From: Sphingomonadales bacterium
GTDB taxonomy: Bacteria > Pseudomonadota > Alphaproteobacteria > Sphingomonadales > Sphingomonadaceae
Reading direction: 5' to 3'
Assembly (NCBI GenBank): GCA_027491235.1
Contig: JAIXWO010000021.1
Location: forward strand, 434,001 to 498,000
DNA length: 64,000 bases
The position numbers were made by a program, and so were the translations under genes. Positions 37,110-45,186 of this stretch are shown here, one piece after another. The notes beneath the pieces are model-generated. The model saw only the letters and a list, made by a program, of their open reading frames with translations. It did no database searches and had not been told where the DNA came from. Positions within the stretch are counted from its first letter, which is position 1; every line of letters begins with the position of its first letter.

Positions 37110-37838
37110 ATGCCGAAAGCCGCACTCATCATTGGTGCCGGAGATGCAACGGGCGGTGCCATCGCACGCGCTTTTGCAGCGGAAGGTTATGTCGCCTGCG
37201 TCAACCGGCGCGCCCGCAATGCCGATCAACTCGAGGCGCTCGCGGCCTCCATCCGCGCTCAAGGGCATCAGGCGCGCGCCTTTCCCGGTGACGCCCGCCT
37301 TGAAGATGAGATGATTGCGATGGTCGATACCATCGAGGCTGAGGTCGGCCCAATTGAGGTCGCTGTGTTCAACATCGGCGCGAACGTGCGGTTTGGCATC
37401 CGCGAAACAACGGCGCAGGTCTACCGCAAGGTCTGGGAAATGGCGGCCTTTGCCGGCTTCCTGATGGGGCGGGAGGCGGCCCGCGTCATGGTGCCGCGCG
37501 GACAGGGCACGATCATCTTCACCGGCGCCACGGCCAGCCTGCGCGGCGGCTCCGGTTTCTCAGCCTTCTCAGGCGCCAAGGGTGCGCTCCGCATGCTCGC
37601 CCAGTCGATGGCGCGGGAGCTGGGGCCGCAAGGCATCCATGTCGCGCACAGCATCATCGATGGCGGGATCGATACAGACTTTGTGCGCGGCCTGCGCCCC
37701 GACTTTGATGCGCTGAAAGCCAAGGACGGTGTGCTGTCACCCGATGCCATTGCGCAGGCTTATGTCGCCCTTCACACACAACACCGCAGTGCCTGGACGC
37801 ACGAACTGGACCTGAGACCCTGGATGGAAAGCTGGTAA
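37110..37838 (+). CDS. SDR-family protein lacking the catalytic tyrosine
   Basis: 242 residues of the short-chain dehydrogenase/reductase fold. The cofactor loop GAGDATGGAIA (9-19) is a variant of TGxxxGxG, and FNIGANVRFGI replaces NNAG. The YxxxK motif reads FSGAK: Phe153 stands where the catalytic Tyr should be, while Lys157 is kept. C-terminal IIDGGIDTDF is family-like. AGGGAGGGG before ATG 37110 supports the start. It lies 4 bases upstream of the isomerase gene, so they form an operon. Redox activity by the standard mechanism is doubtful. Confidence 0.85.
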   Translation: MPKAALIIGAGDATGGAIARAFAAEGYVACVNRRARNADQLEALAASIRAQGHQARAFPGDARLEDEMIAMVDTIEAEVGPIEVAVFNIGANVRFGIRETTAQVYRKVWEMAAFAGFLMGREAARVMVPRGQGTIIFTGATASLRGGSGFSAFSGAKGALRMLAQSMARELGPQGIHVAHSIIDGGIDTDFVRGLRPDFDALKAKDGVLSPDAIAQAYVALHTQHRSAWTHELDLRPWMESW

Positions 37839-37842
37839 AGCG

Positions 37843-38442
37843 ATGACCAAGACGTTTGAGTTTATCTTCGATATCGCCGGGCCAAATGGGTATCTGGTCC
37901 ACCGTGTCCTGCCGGATTTTTGCGCGCGTACCGGCGCGACGGCGGTCTATGTGCCGGTCCTCCTCGGCGGACTGATGAAGGCAACCGGCAACCGCCCGCC
38001 TTGGATGGTCTATGCCGATGTGCCGGCCAAGGTCGCTTACGACCAGTTGGAGTTCCAGCGCTTCATTGCGGCCAACCAACTGTCCAAGTTCAAAATGAAC
38101 CCCCATTTCCCGCCCAATTCACTGGCGGCCATGCGCGTGGTCGTCGCGGCCGGTCAGCTGGGCATCCAGCCTGCGGTGATCGAAACGCTGATGACAGCCA
38201 TGTGGGAGGCGGCCGAGAACCTGTCTGATCGTGGGGTGCTCCACGCCGTGCTGGCCAAAGCCGGTCATGATGCCGACGTGTTGATGGCCACAGCAGAGGC
38301 GGACGATGTGAAGGCCGAGCTTTTGGCCAATACCGAGCGCGCGGTCGCGCGCGGCGCCTTTGGCATTCCGACCTTCTTTGTCGGCGAAGAGATGTTCTTC
38401 GGCAAAGAGCGGCTGGCGCAGGTTGCCGAGGCGCTGCGGTAA
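37843..38442 (+). CDS. DsbA-fold 2-hydroxychromene-2-carboxylate isomerase-like protein
   Basis: 199 residues, thioredoxin-fold kappa-GST/HCCA isomerase family: FEFIFDIAGPNGYLVHRVLP replaces the usual D-x-x-S-P-x-x-Y site, with YVPVLLGGLMKATGNRPP and the C-terminal GAFGIPTFFVGEEMFFGKERL. Such enzymes use glutathione to isomerise intermediates of naphthalene-type degradation, but many members have no aromatic pathway nearby, as here. The Ser of the active-site SPN is Gly in GPN, so substrate and even activity are open. Confidence 0.87.
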   Translation: MTKTFEFIFDIAGPNGYLVHRVLPDFCARTGATAVYVPVLLGGLMKATGNRPPWMVYADVPAKVAYDQLEFQRFIAANQLSKFKMNPHFPPNSLAAMRVVVAAGQLGIQPAVIETLMTAMWEAAENLSDRGVLHAVLAKAGHDADVLMATAEADDVKAELLANTERAVARGAFGIPTFFVGEEMFFGKERLAQVAEALR

Positions 38443-38450
38443 AACCTCCC

Positions 38451-38521
38451 CGTTTGTCCCGAGCGAAGTCGAGGGACGTGGAACCAGAGCAACGTGTCTC
38501 GACTTCGCTCGACACGAACGG
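38451..38521. repeat. Palindromic intergenic repeat, family B (copy 2)
   Basis: CGTTTGTCCCGAGCGAAGTC is shared with copy 1 at 22599, followed by the reverse arm GTGTCTCGACTTCGCTCGAC after a 13-base insert not present in copy 1. Lies between convergent genes. Confidence 0.82.
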
Positions 38522-38550
38522 ATACTGGCCGCGTCCTCTTCGAAGTCACC

Positions 38551-39189
38551 TTAGCGCAGCGCGGCTGACACCATTGGCTGGATCCGCCGCACAATGATGG
38601 CGACGCCCGCCGCCGTTGGGTGGAGCTGATCCTTCAACAACAGCGACCGGTTGCCCGTCACCCCGTCCATGAAGAAGGGGTAGAAGCGCACGCCATGCTT
38701 CTTGGCGAGCGCCGGGTACATGCCATCAAATTGCGCCCGATAGGTTTTGTCGTTGTTGAACGACGCCCGCATGCCCGCGAACAGCACGGGGATTTTGCGG
38801 CGCTTCAACTCGGTCAGCATTGCATCCAGATTCGCTTTGGCCTGTGCGGGCGGCAAGGCACGGAGCATATCATTGGCGCCGAGTTCAAGGATGACCAGAT
38901 CGGGCTTCACTTTCAGGCTCGTCAGCACCCAGTTGAGCCGCGCGCGGCCTGCAGCGGTGGTCTCTCCGGACACGCCGGCATTATGGACCCGCACGGAAAG
39001 GCCTTGTTTGCGCAAGGCAGATTGCAACTGCGCCGGAAAGGACTGGCCCGCAGCAAGACCATAGCCCGCGGTCAAACTGTCGCCAAAGGCCAGCACCAGT
39101 TTCTCCCGCGCCATCGCCGGGGTCGCGAAAAAGAAAAGCAATGCTTGGACAATTGCCAAAGCCAACCCATATGTCTTGAAACGCTTCAT
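38551..39189 (-). CDS. SGNH-hydrolase arylesterase/thioesterase (TesA-like)
   Basis: 212 residues with a signal peptide (1-27, FFATPAMA). Block I is GDSLTAGYGL (Ser38 nucleophile), block III LGANDMLR and block V DQLHPTAAG, the full SGNH set. Periplasmic esterase/lysophospholipase-type activity is expected, as for E. coli TesA. It is divergent from a ybbA-type ABC gene, the same arrangement as tesA-ybbA-ybbP in E. coli. Confidence 0.92.
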   Translation of the reverse strand: MKRFKTYGLALAIVQALLFFFATPAMAREKLVLAFGDSLTAGYGLAAGQSFPAQLQSALRKQGLSVRVHNAGVSGETTAAGRARLNWVLTSLKVKPDLVILELGANDMLRALPPAQAKANLDAMLTELKRRKIPVLFAGMRASFNNDKTYRAQFDGMYPALAKKHGVRFYPFFMDGVTGNRSLLLKDQLHPTAAGVAIIVRRIQPMVSAALR

Positions 39190-39203
39190 TCGAAAGCTTC
39201 CCT

Positions 39204-39920
39204 GTGTCAGAATCTCATCGTGCCGTTCCCCCCCATATTGTGATGAATGCCCACAATGTCACCCTCAGCCTTGGGTCAGGCGAGGCGCGGGTCGATATTT
39301 TAAAGGGCATCAACCTTGAGGTCCGCCAAGGGGAGACCGTGGCGCTGCTCGGCCCCTCGGGCTCCGGCAAGTCATCGCTGATGGCGGTTCTGGCCGGATT
39401 GGAGCGCGCCTCAGGCGGCACAATTGAAACCGGCGGGCAGGATTTCGGCACGCTGGATGAAGACGGGCTGGCCAAGGCGCGGCGCGGGCGGATTGGCATC
39501 ATCCTGCAGGCGTTCCATCTTCTGCCGACCATGACGGCGCTCGAGAATGTCGCCGTCCCGCTGGAATTGGCAGGGCTGGAGGATCCCTTTGGCCGTGCTG
39601 CGGCTGAACTGGAACGGGTCGGCCTTGCCGGGCGGACAGGGCATTACCCCGTGCAGCTTTCAGGTGGCGAACAGCAGCGCGTGGCCATTGCCCGCGCTTT
39701 GGCGCCGCGTCCGGAAATCCTCTTCGCCGATGAACCGACCGGCAACCTTGATGCGAAGACAGGCGCGCAGATCATGGATCTGCTCTTTGCCCGTCAGGCC
39801 GCGACAGGGGCTACTTTGTTCATCATCACGCATGATGCCGGGCTTGCGGCCCGGTGCGCGCGCGTGGTCGAAATGCAGGACGGCGCGATCTTGTCCGACA
39901 CTTCGGCCGCCAGTCGCTAG
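39204..39920 (+). CDS. ABC transporter ATP-binding protein (YbbA/LolD type)
   Basis: 238 residues from GTG 39204: Walker [10 protein letters not shown], signature [15 protein letters not shown], Walker [11 protein letters not shown], switch FIITHD. It belongs to the MacB/LolD group of mechanotransmitter ABC ATPases that pair with FtsX-like permeases. ATG 39243 (MNAHNVTLS) is an alternative start. The partner permease is the gene at 41781, one gene away. No physiological substrate is known for YbbAP systems. Confidence 0.9.
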   Translation: MSESHRAVPPHIVMNAHNVTLSLGSGEARVDILKGINLEVRQGETVALLGPSGSGKSSLMAVLAGLERASGGTIETGGQDFGTLDEDGLAKARRGRIGIILQAFHLLPTMTALENVAVPLELAGLEDPFGRAAAELERVGLAGRTGHYPVQLSGGEQQRVAIARALAPRPEILFADEPTGNLDAKTGAQIMDLLFARQAATGATLFIITHDAGLAARCARVVEMQDGAILSDTSAASR

Positions 39921-39951
39921 ACCAAGATAAAGCCATTTGAAGGAGACCCTG

Positions 39952-41784
39952 ATGCCCCGTTCGCTCATTGCCGTATCGCTCTTTGCCCTTATGTCCGCAC
40001 CGCAAGTGGCGCTGGCCCAGCACGACCATTCTGCCCACATGGCACCTGCCGCCGCGTCACAGGATGTTGAGCTCAAGGCGTTTTTCGACAAATTCGATGC
40101 CGATCAGCTGGCCCGTTCGCCTCTGTCCAAATCCTATCGCGGCATAAAAGATGCCGATTACGGCAAATGGGATGACTTCACCGACGCGGCCGAGGCCAAG
40201 GACCATGCAGCGGACATGGCCGCGCTCAAGGAGATGCGGAAGCGGTTCGACCCTGCGAAGCTCTCGCCTGAAAGCCGCCTGTCGTTCCGTCTGTTTGAAA
40301 AGGTGCGCGCACGGTCCGACGCGAACTTCAATTATCGCGGCTATGGTTATGTCTATGACCAGATGAATGGCGCGCAGAGCCAGCTGCCCGCTTTCCTCAT
40401 CAACATCCACCGCGTCGACACCAAGGCCGATGCCGAAGCATATGTGAGCCGCCTGCAAGGCATGGGGACCGCCCTGCGTCAGGCGACCGAACAGTCCAAG
40501 GCGCGTGCGGCCAAGGGCATCCTCCCGCCCAAATGGGTCTACCCCTATGTCATTGCCGATGCGAAGAATGTCGTCTCCGGCTTTCCCTTCACCAAAACCG
40601 AGGCAGAGGCGCCGCTCTATGCCGATCTGAAGGCGAAGGTGACCAAGCTCGACATACCGCAGGCGGAAAAGGACGCACTCATTCAGGCAGGGGCTGATGC
40701 GCTGCTGACCTCGGTCAAGCCGGCCTATGCAGACCTCGTCACCGAGATGGAGCGGCAGGAGAAGCGGGCCGGCACCGATGACGGCATTTGGCGCTTCAAG
40801 GATGGCGCGGGCTATTATGCCCAGCTTTTGAAGAACTATACGACGACCGACATGACGCCCGATCAGGTCCACCAATTGGGCCTTGATCAGGTCGCGCGCA
40901 TCCATGGCGAAATGCGTGAGATCATGAAGAAGACCGGGTTCCAGGGCGACCTCCCGGCATTCTTCAAGTTCATGCGTGAGGATAAGCGCTTCTATGCGCC
41001 CAACACAGAGGAAGGCCGTGCGCTCTATCTGTCGGAAACGGAAAAAGCGCGCGACGCTGTCACGGCGCTGCTGCCCCAATATTTCGGCATTTTGCCCAAG
41101 GCTCCGCTGGTTGTGAAGCGGGTCGAGGCCTTCCGCGAAAAGTCAGCAGGCAAGGCGTTCTATCAGGGCCCGTCGCCCGATGGGTCACGCCCCGGCACCT
41201 ATTATGCCAACCTCTATGACATGGCAGACATGCCGCTGACCGAGGTCGAGGCGCTCTTTTATCATGAAGGCCTGCCGGGCCATCATTTGCAGCGCACCAT
41301 CCAGACCGAGCTGACCGACATGCCGCCTTTCCGGCGCTTCGGGGGCTTTACCGCCTATACTGAAGGCTGGGGCCTCTATTCAGAAAAGCTCGCCAAGGAC
41401 ATGGGGCTGTATACGGATCCCTATCGCGATTTCGGGCGGCTCCAGCTGGAACTGCACCGCGCCATCCGTCTCGTTGTCGATAGCGGCCTGCACCACAAAC
41501 GCTGGACGCGCGAACAGGCGATCAAATATGTTGAGGACAATTCGGCCGACGCGCCGGGCGGTATCGTCAAGGCGATCGAGCGTTACGCCGTCTATCCGGG
41601 TCAGGCGACCGCTTATATGGTGGGCCGCCTGAAGATCAGCGCGCTGCGTGACAAGGCGCAGGCCGCCCTTGGCGACAAGTTCGACATCCGTGGTTTCCAT
41701 GATGTTGTTCTGAAAGACGGGCCAGTGCCGCTCGATGTTCTCGAAGAACAGGTCGATGCCTGGATTGCGTCCAAGAAATCGTGA
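39952..41784 (+). CDS. DUF885 family metallopeptidase-like exported protein
   Basis: 610 residues with a signal peptide (cleavage near QVALAQHD). DUF885 proteins are M3/M32-like with a zinc helix; here FYHEGLPGHHLQ gives HEGLPGHH, with the distal Glu candidate in TEGWGLYSEKLA. Probably a periplasmic oligopeptidase or carboxypeptidase. AAGGAG at 7-8 bases supports ATG 39952. Its 3' end overlaps the permease by 4 bases (GTGA), so it is coupled into the ABC operon between ATPase and permease. Confidence 0.9.
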   Translation: MPRSLIAVSLFALMSAPQVALAQHDHSAHMAPAAASQDVELKAFFDKFDADQLARSPLSKSYRGIKDADYGKWDDFTDAAEAKDHAADMAALKEMRKRFDPAKLSPESRLSFRLFEKVRARSDANFNYRGYGYVYDQMNGAQSQLPAFLINIHRVDTKADAEAYVSRLQGMGTALRQATEQSKARAAKGILPPKWVYPYVIADAKNVVSGFPFTKTEAEAPLYADLKAKVTKLDIPQAEKDALIQAGADALLTSVKPAYADLVTEMERQEKRAGTDDGIWRFKDGAGYYAQLLKNYTTTDMTPDQVHQLGLDQVARIHGEMREIMKKTGFQGDLPAFFKFMREDKRFYAPNTEEGRALYLSETEKARDAVTALLPQYFGILPKAPLVVKRVEAFREKSAGKAFYQGPSPDGSRPGTYYANLYDMADMPLTEVEALFYHEGLPGHHLQRTIQTELTDMPPFRRFGGFTAYTEGWGLYSEKLAKDMGLYTDPYRDFGRLQLELHRAIRLVVDSGLHHKRWTREQAIKYVEDNSADAPGGIVKAIERYAVYPGQATAYMVGRLKISALRDKAQAALGDKFDIRGFHDVVLKDGPVPLDVLEEQVDAWIASKKS

Positions 41785-44276
41785 GTCTCGTTTGGCGTCT
41801 TGCGCTGCGTGATCTGCGCGGCTCCCGGGCGGGCTTGCGGCTGTTGGCCGTCTGCCTGTTCCTGGGGGTCGCCGCCCTTGCGGGCATTGGCAGTCTGTCG
41901 AGCGCCATCTTAGGCGGCCTGTCCGAACGCGGGCAGCTGATTTTGGGCGGTGACGTCCAGTTTGAAGCGGCGCAACGTCAGGCCGATCCGGCGGAGCGGG
42001 CCGCGTTTGAAAAGCTGGGCTCCGTCTCTGAAGTTGTCCGGATGCGCGCGATGGCGATCCGTGCGGACACCGGCACATCCCTGCTGTCCGAACTTAAGGG
42101 CGTGGATAAGGCCTACCCGCTTTATGGCGAACTGACGCTCCAAAAAGGCGCGCTCGGTGCGCGGCCCACGGGCAATGATGTTGCGATTGCGGAAGGATTG
42201 TCGGATCGGCTCGGCCTGAAGCCGGGGGACCGGTTTCGCATGGGCGAAGCAGACTTCCGTGTCATGGGCATCATCGGGGAAGAGCCGGACCGGTCCGGCT
42301 CCGGCTTTACCTATGGCCCGGCTGTCATCGCCGACATGGACGGGTTGGCCGCGACGCAGCTTGTCCAGCCGGGCAGCCTGTTTTCAGCAAGCTATCGCAT
42401 CCGGCTGAAGCCGGGCGTGACGCCCGAGGCAGCGGCGCAGGTCATCAACACGCAATTCAAAGGCGCAGGCTGGGAAGTGCGCGACCGCAGCAATGGCGCG
42501 CCGGGCACCCGCCGCTTTGTCGAGCGGCTCGGGCAGTTTCTGGCGCTGGTCGGGCTGACCGCGCTTGCCGTGGCCGGCATCGGCGTTGGCAATGGTGTCG
42601 CATCCTGGCTGGAAGGCAAAAGCGGCAGCATCGCCATTATGAAGGTGCTGGGGGCGGACAGCCGCACGATCTTCCTTGTCTATCTCGTCCAGATTGTCGT
42701 CGTCGCGGCCCTTGCGATTGTCGCAGGGCTCACCGTCGGGGCGCTGGCGCCGTCGATGATCGTGCGTTTTGCAGGGGACGTCCTGCCTGTGCCGCCAAGG
42801 CTCGATTTCTATCCCATCCCGCTGGCGCTTGCCGCCGCTAATGGTTTGCTCATCGCGCTGCTGTTCGCGCTGGTTCCTCTGGCGCGCGCGCGGGCTGTGA
42901 CGGCGGCCAATTTGTTCCGGACCGGGGTAGAGGGCAGCGGACGTCCCGGTGCCCGTGTGCTCCTTGCCATCATCGCGATTGCGGGCCTTATTGCAGCGCT
43001 TGCGATCCTGACCGCGCGGGAGCCCTTCTTTGCCGCGATGTTCGTGGCGAGCGTTCTCGGCCTGCTTCTCCTTCTCACCCTGCTCGGTGTTGCCATTCGC
43101 GGCCTCGCCGCGCGCCTGCCGCATCCAAAGGCGCCGCTCGCGCGGTTGGCGGTCGCCAATCTGCATCGGCCCGGCGCGCAGACGGGTCGTTTGGTTGTGG
43201 CGCTCGGGCTGGGGCTGACCCTGTTTGCAACCCTCGCCGTCATCCAAACGAGCCTCAACAGCCAGATTGAAAGCACCATCCCCAAACGCGCACCGAGCTT
43301 CTTCGCGCTCGATATCCCGAAGGAGGATGCGCCGCGCTTTCAGGCCCTTGTGGAGAAGGAAGCGCCCGGCGCTGACATCCAGATGGTGCCCAATTTGCGC
43401 GGGCCGGTGGTCGCGATTGCGGGTAAGCGCGTCGCCGACATGAAGGAGATCCCCGAAGAGGCGTGGTTCCTGAGGGGTGACCGGGGGCTGACCTTTGCGG
43501 CGGACATTCCGCCGGGCAGTCGGGTGACCCAAGGCACATGGTGGCCGAAGGACTATAGCGGCCCGCCTTTGGTTTCGATTGATCAGGAGGCGGCGCAGGC
43601 GGCCGGGCTCAAGATTGGCGACACCATGATTGTCTCCGTGCTGGGCGTTGAGGTTGAGGCGCGGATTGCGTCCATGCGCGAAATCAACTGGGATACACTC
43701 GGCTTCAACTATGTGCTGGTGTTCGATCCCGCTTCGCTGACGGGCGCGCCCTATACCTATGCCGCCACACTCGCCATGCCGCTGTCCCGCGAAACCGCTG
43801 TCAGCCGCGCGGTCGCAGGCGCCTTTCCGGCGGTGTCGATGGTGCGCATCAAGGATGTCATCACGCAGGTGTCGGAGCTGCTGAACCAGCTCGCCACGGC
43901 CATCGCCATTGCCGGGTCGGTCGCCATATTTGCGGGTATCGCAGTGCTGATCGGTGCGATTTCGGCAGCCCGCCGGACGCGCAGCTATGACGCCGTCTTG
44001 CTTAAGCTGCTGGGCGCGACACGCGGGCAGGTATTGCTCGTTCAGGCGATCGAATATGCTGTGCTGGGCTTCATTCTCTCGGCTCTGGCATTGGGGATCG
44101 GCAGTGCGGCTGGCTGGTATGTCACGACCCGTGTGTTCGAACTGGGCTGGACACCGGACTGGCCGGTGGTGATCGGGACCGTCGCGGCAGGCGGGCTGGG
44201 CACGCTCGTGCTGGGCCTGCTGGGCGCGCTTCCCGTCCTGCGTGCGCGCCCTGCGGCGGCCTTGCGGACGCTCTAA
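41781..44276 (+). CDS. FtsX-like ABC permease (YbbP type)
   Basis: 831 residues, GTG start in a GTGA overlap. Two FtsX/MacB-like modules: an N-terminal helix (about 15-40) with a periplasmic domain, three helices in 240-375, two more (about 395-445), another periplasmic domain (about 490-660) and three final helices ending APVLRARPAAALRTL-like. Matches YbbP/LolC-type mechanotransmission permeases thought to extract or process periplasmic ligands. Pairs with the ATPase at 39204. Confidence 0.9.
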   Translation: MSLVWRLALRDLRGSRAGLRLLAVCLFLGVAALAGIGSLSSAILGGLSERGQLILGGDVQFEAAQRQADPAERAAFEKLGSVSEVVRMRAMAIRADTGTSLLSELKGVDKAYPLYGELTLQKGALGARPTGNDVAIAEGLSDRLGLKPGDRFRMGEADFRVMGIIGEEPDRSGSGFTYGPAVIADMDGLAATQLVQPGSLFSASYRIRLKPGVTPEAAAQVINTQFKGAGWEVRDRSNGAPGTRRFVERLGQFLALVGLTALAVAGIGVGNGVASWLEGKSGSIAIMKVLGADSRTIFLVYLVQIVVVAALAIVAGLTVGALAPSMIVRFAGDVLPVPPRLDFYPIPLALAAANGLLIALLFALVPLARARAVTAANLFRTGVEGSGRPGARVLLAIIAIAGLIAALAILTAREPFFAAMFVASVLGLLLLLTLLGVAIRGLAARLPHPKAPLARLAVANLHRPGAQTGRLVVALGLGLTLFATLAVIQTSLNSQIESTIPKRAPSFFALDIPKEDAPRFQALVEKEAPGADIQMVPNLRGPVVAIAGKRVADMKEIPEEAWFLRGDRGLTFAADIPPGSRVTQGTWWPKDYSGPPLVSIDQEAAQAAGLKIGDTMIVSVLGVEVEARIASMREINWDTLGFNYVLVFDPASLTGAPYTYAATLAMPLSRETAVSRAVAGAFPAVSMVRIKDVITQVSELLNQLATAIAIAGSVAIFAGIAVLIGAISAARRTRSYDAVLLKLLGATRGQVLLVQAIEYAVLGFILSALALGIGSAAGWYVTTRVFELGWTPDWPVVIGTVAAGGLGTLVLGLLGALPVLRARPAAALRTL

Positions 44277-44396
44277 TCGGTCCCGCCACTGCTGCCTTGA
44301 GGCCACAGGTGAGACGCAAACCGCGAATATTCGGGCCGAAACCTCTTCCCGCGCGCGCCGATTCAAGGTAGATCGCGCGCAATTGAGATCAACAAT

Positions 44397-44400
44397 GGAG
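44397..44400 (+). promoter_or_regulatory. Shine-Dalgarno GGAG pointing to a non-AUG infC start
   Basis: GGAG is 8 bases from ATC 44409, but only 2 from TTG 44403 and 17 from ATG 44418. Spacing favours the ATC codon, in line with the rare AUU start of E. coli infC. Confidence 0.55.
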
Positions 44401-44408
44401 TTTTGCTT

Positions 44409-44960
44409 ATCCCTCCGATGACCCCCCGGCGCCCCATGGGCCCTGGCCCTGCGCCGATGAACGGACCGCGCTTCAACCAATTCATCGTGTCGCCCAAGGT
44501 GCGCGTGATTGATGAGAACGGCGAAAATCTGGGTGTGATGTACACCCGCGAAGCGATTGATCAGGCAGCTGAAGTCGGCCTTGATCTGGTTGAAATCTCG
44601 CCGAACGCTGATCCGCCCGTCGCCAAATTCCTCGACATCGGCAAGTTTAAGTACGAGGCCCAGAAAAAGGCCAACGCCGCGCGTAAGTCGCAGAAGACGC
44701 AGGAGATCAAAGAGATCAAGATGCGTCCGAACATCGACGATCACGATTATGAAGTGAAGATGCGCGCGATGCACAAGTTCATCGGCGAAGGCGATAAGGT
44801 GAAAGTCACCCTACGCTTCCGTGGCCGCGAACTCGCCCATGGTCAGCTCGGCATGAAGCTGCTCCAGAAGGTACAGGAAGACATGGCGGAAGAAGCCAAG
44901 GTCGAACAGTATCCGCGCATGGAAGGCCGTCAGATGCTGATGGTGCTCGCCCCGAAGTAA
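44409..44960 (+). CDS. infC: Translation initiation factor IF-3
   Basis: About 183 residues. N-terminal domain: [19 protein letters not shown] and [18 protein letters not shown]; linker rich in Lys ([19 protein letters not shown]); C-terminal domain [23 protein letters not shown], ending MLMVLAPK. Binds the 30S subunit and discriminates against non-canonical start codons. The start is probably the ATC at 44409, allowing autoregulation; ATG 44418 is the conservative choice. A hairpin terminator follows. Confidence 0.93.
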   Translation: MPPMTPRRPMGPGPAPMNGPRFNQFIVSPKVRVIDENGENLGVMYTREAIDQAAEVGLDLVEISPNADPPVAKFLDIGKFKYEAQKKANAARKSQKTQEIKEIKMRPNIDDHDYEVKMRAMHKFIGEGDKVKVTLRFRGRELAHGQLGMKLLQKVQEDMAEEAKVEQYPRMEGRQMLMVLAPK

Positions 44961-44993
44961 GCGGGCCGCGCTTCCGATTGCGCCAACGAATTC

Positions 44994-45024
44994 GGGCGGG
45001 CCTGCATGCAGGCCCGCCCTTTTT
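44994..45024 (+). terminator. Terminator after infC
   Basis: A 26-base perfect palindrome (GGGCGGGCCTGCA and its complement) directly followed by T5. Confidence 0.9.
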
Positions 45025-45186
45025 GTTGATTGTCAGATCATCTAACCAAGTGTTGCATTTCTGCCGCTGGCGCGCTGAATTTCATCCAAGCTGGCACCGA
45101 AGTGCTGGCAATCTGGCCAAAGCCACCTATCTGCAGCCCATAACAAAACACACTGGTTCAACTCCCCAATTTTGAGGATGCCTTTC

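Noticed and set aside
42384-44774. Long minus-strand open frame (about 796 codons) opposite the ABC permease
   Set aside because: It is antisense to a clear FtsX-like permease, has an Arg/Gln/His-rich composition without any domain, and also crosses into infC. It reflects GC-rich third-position bias.
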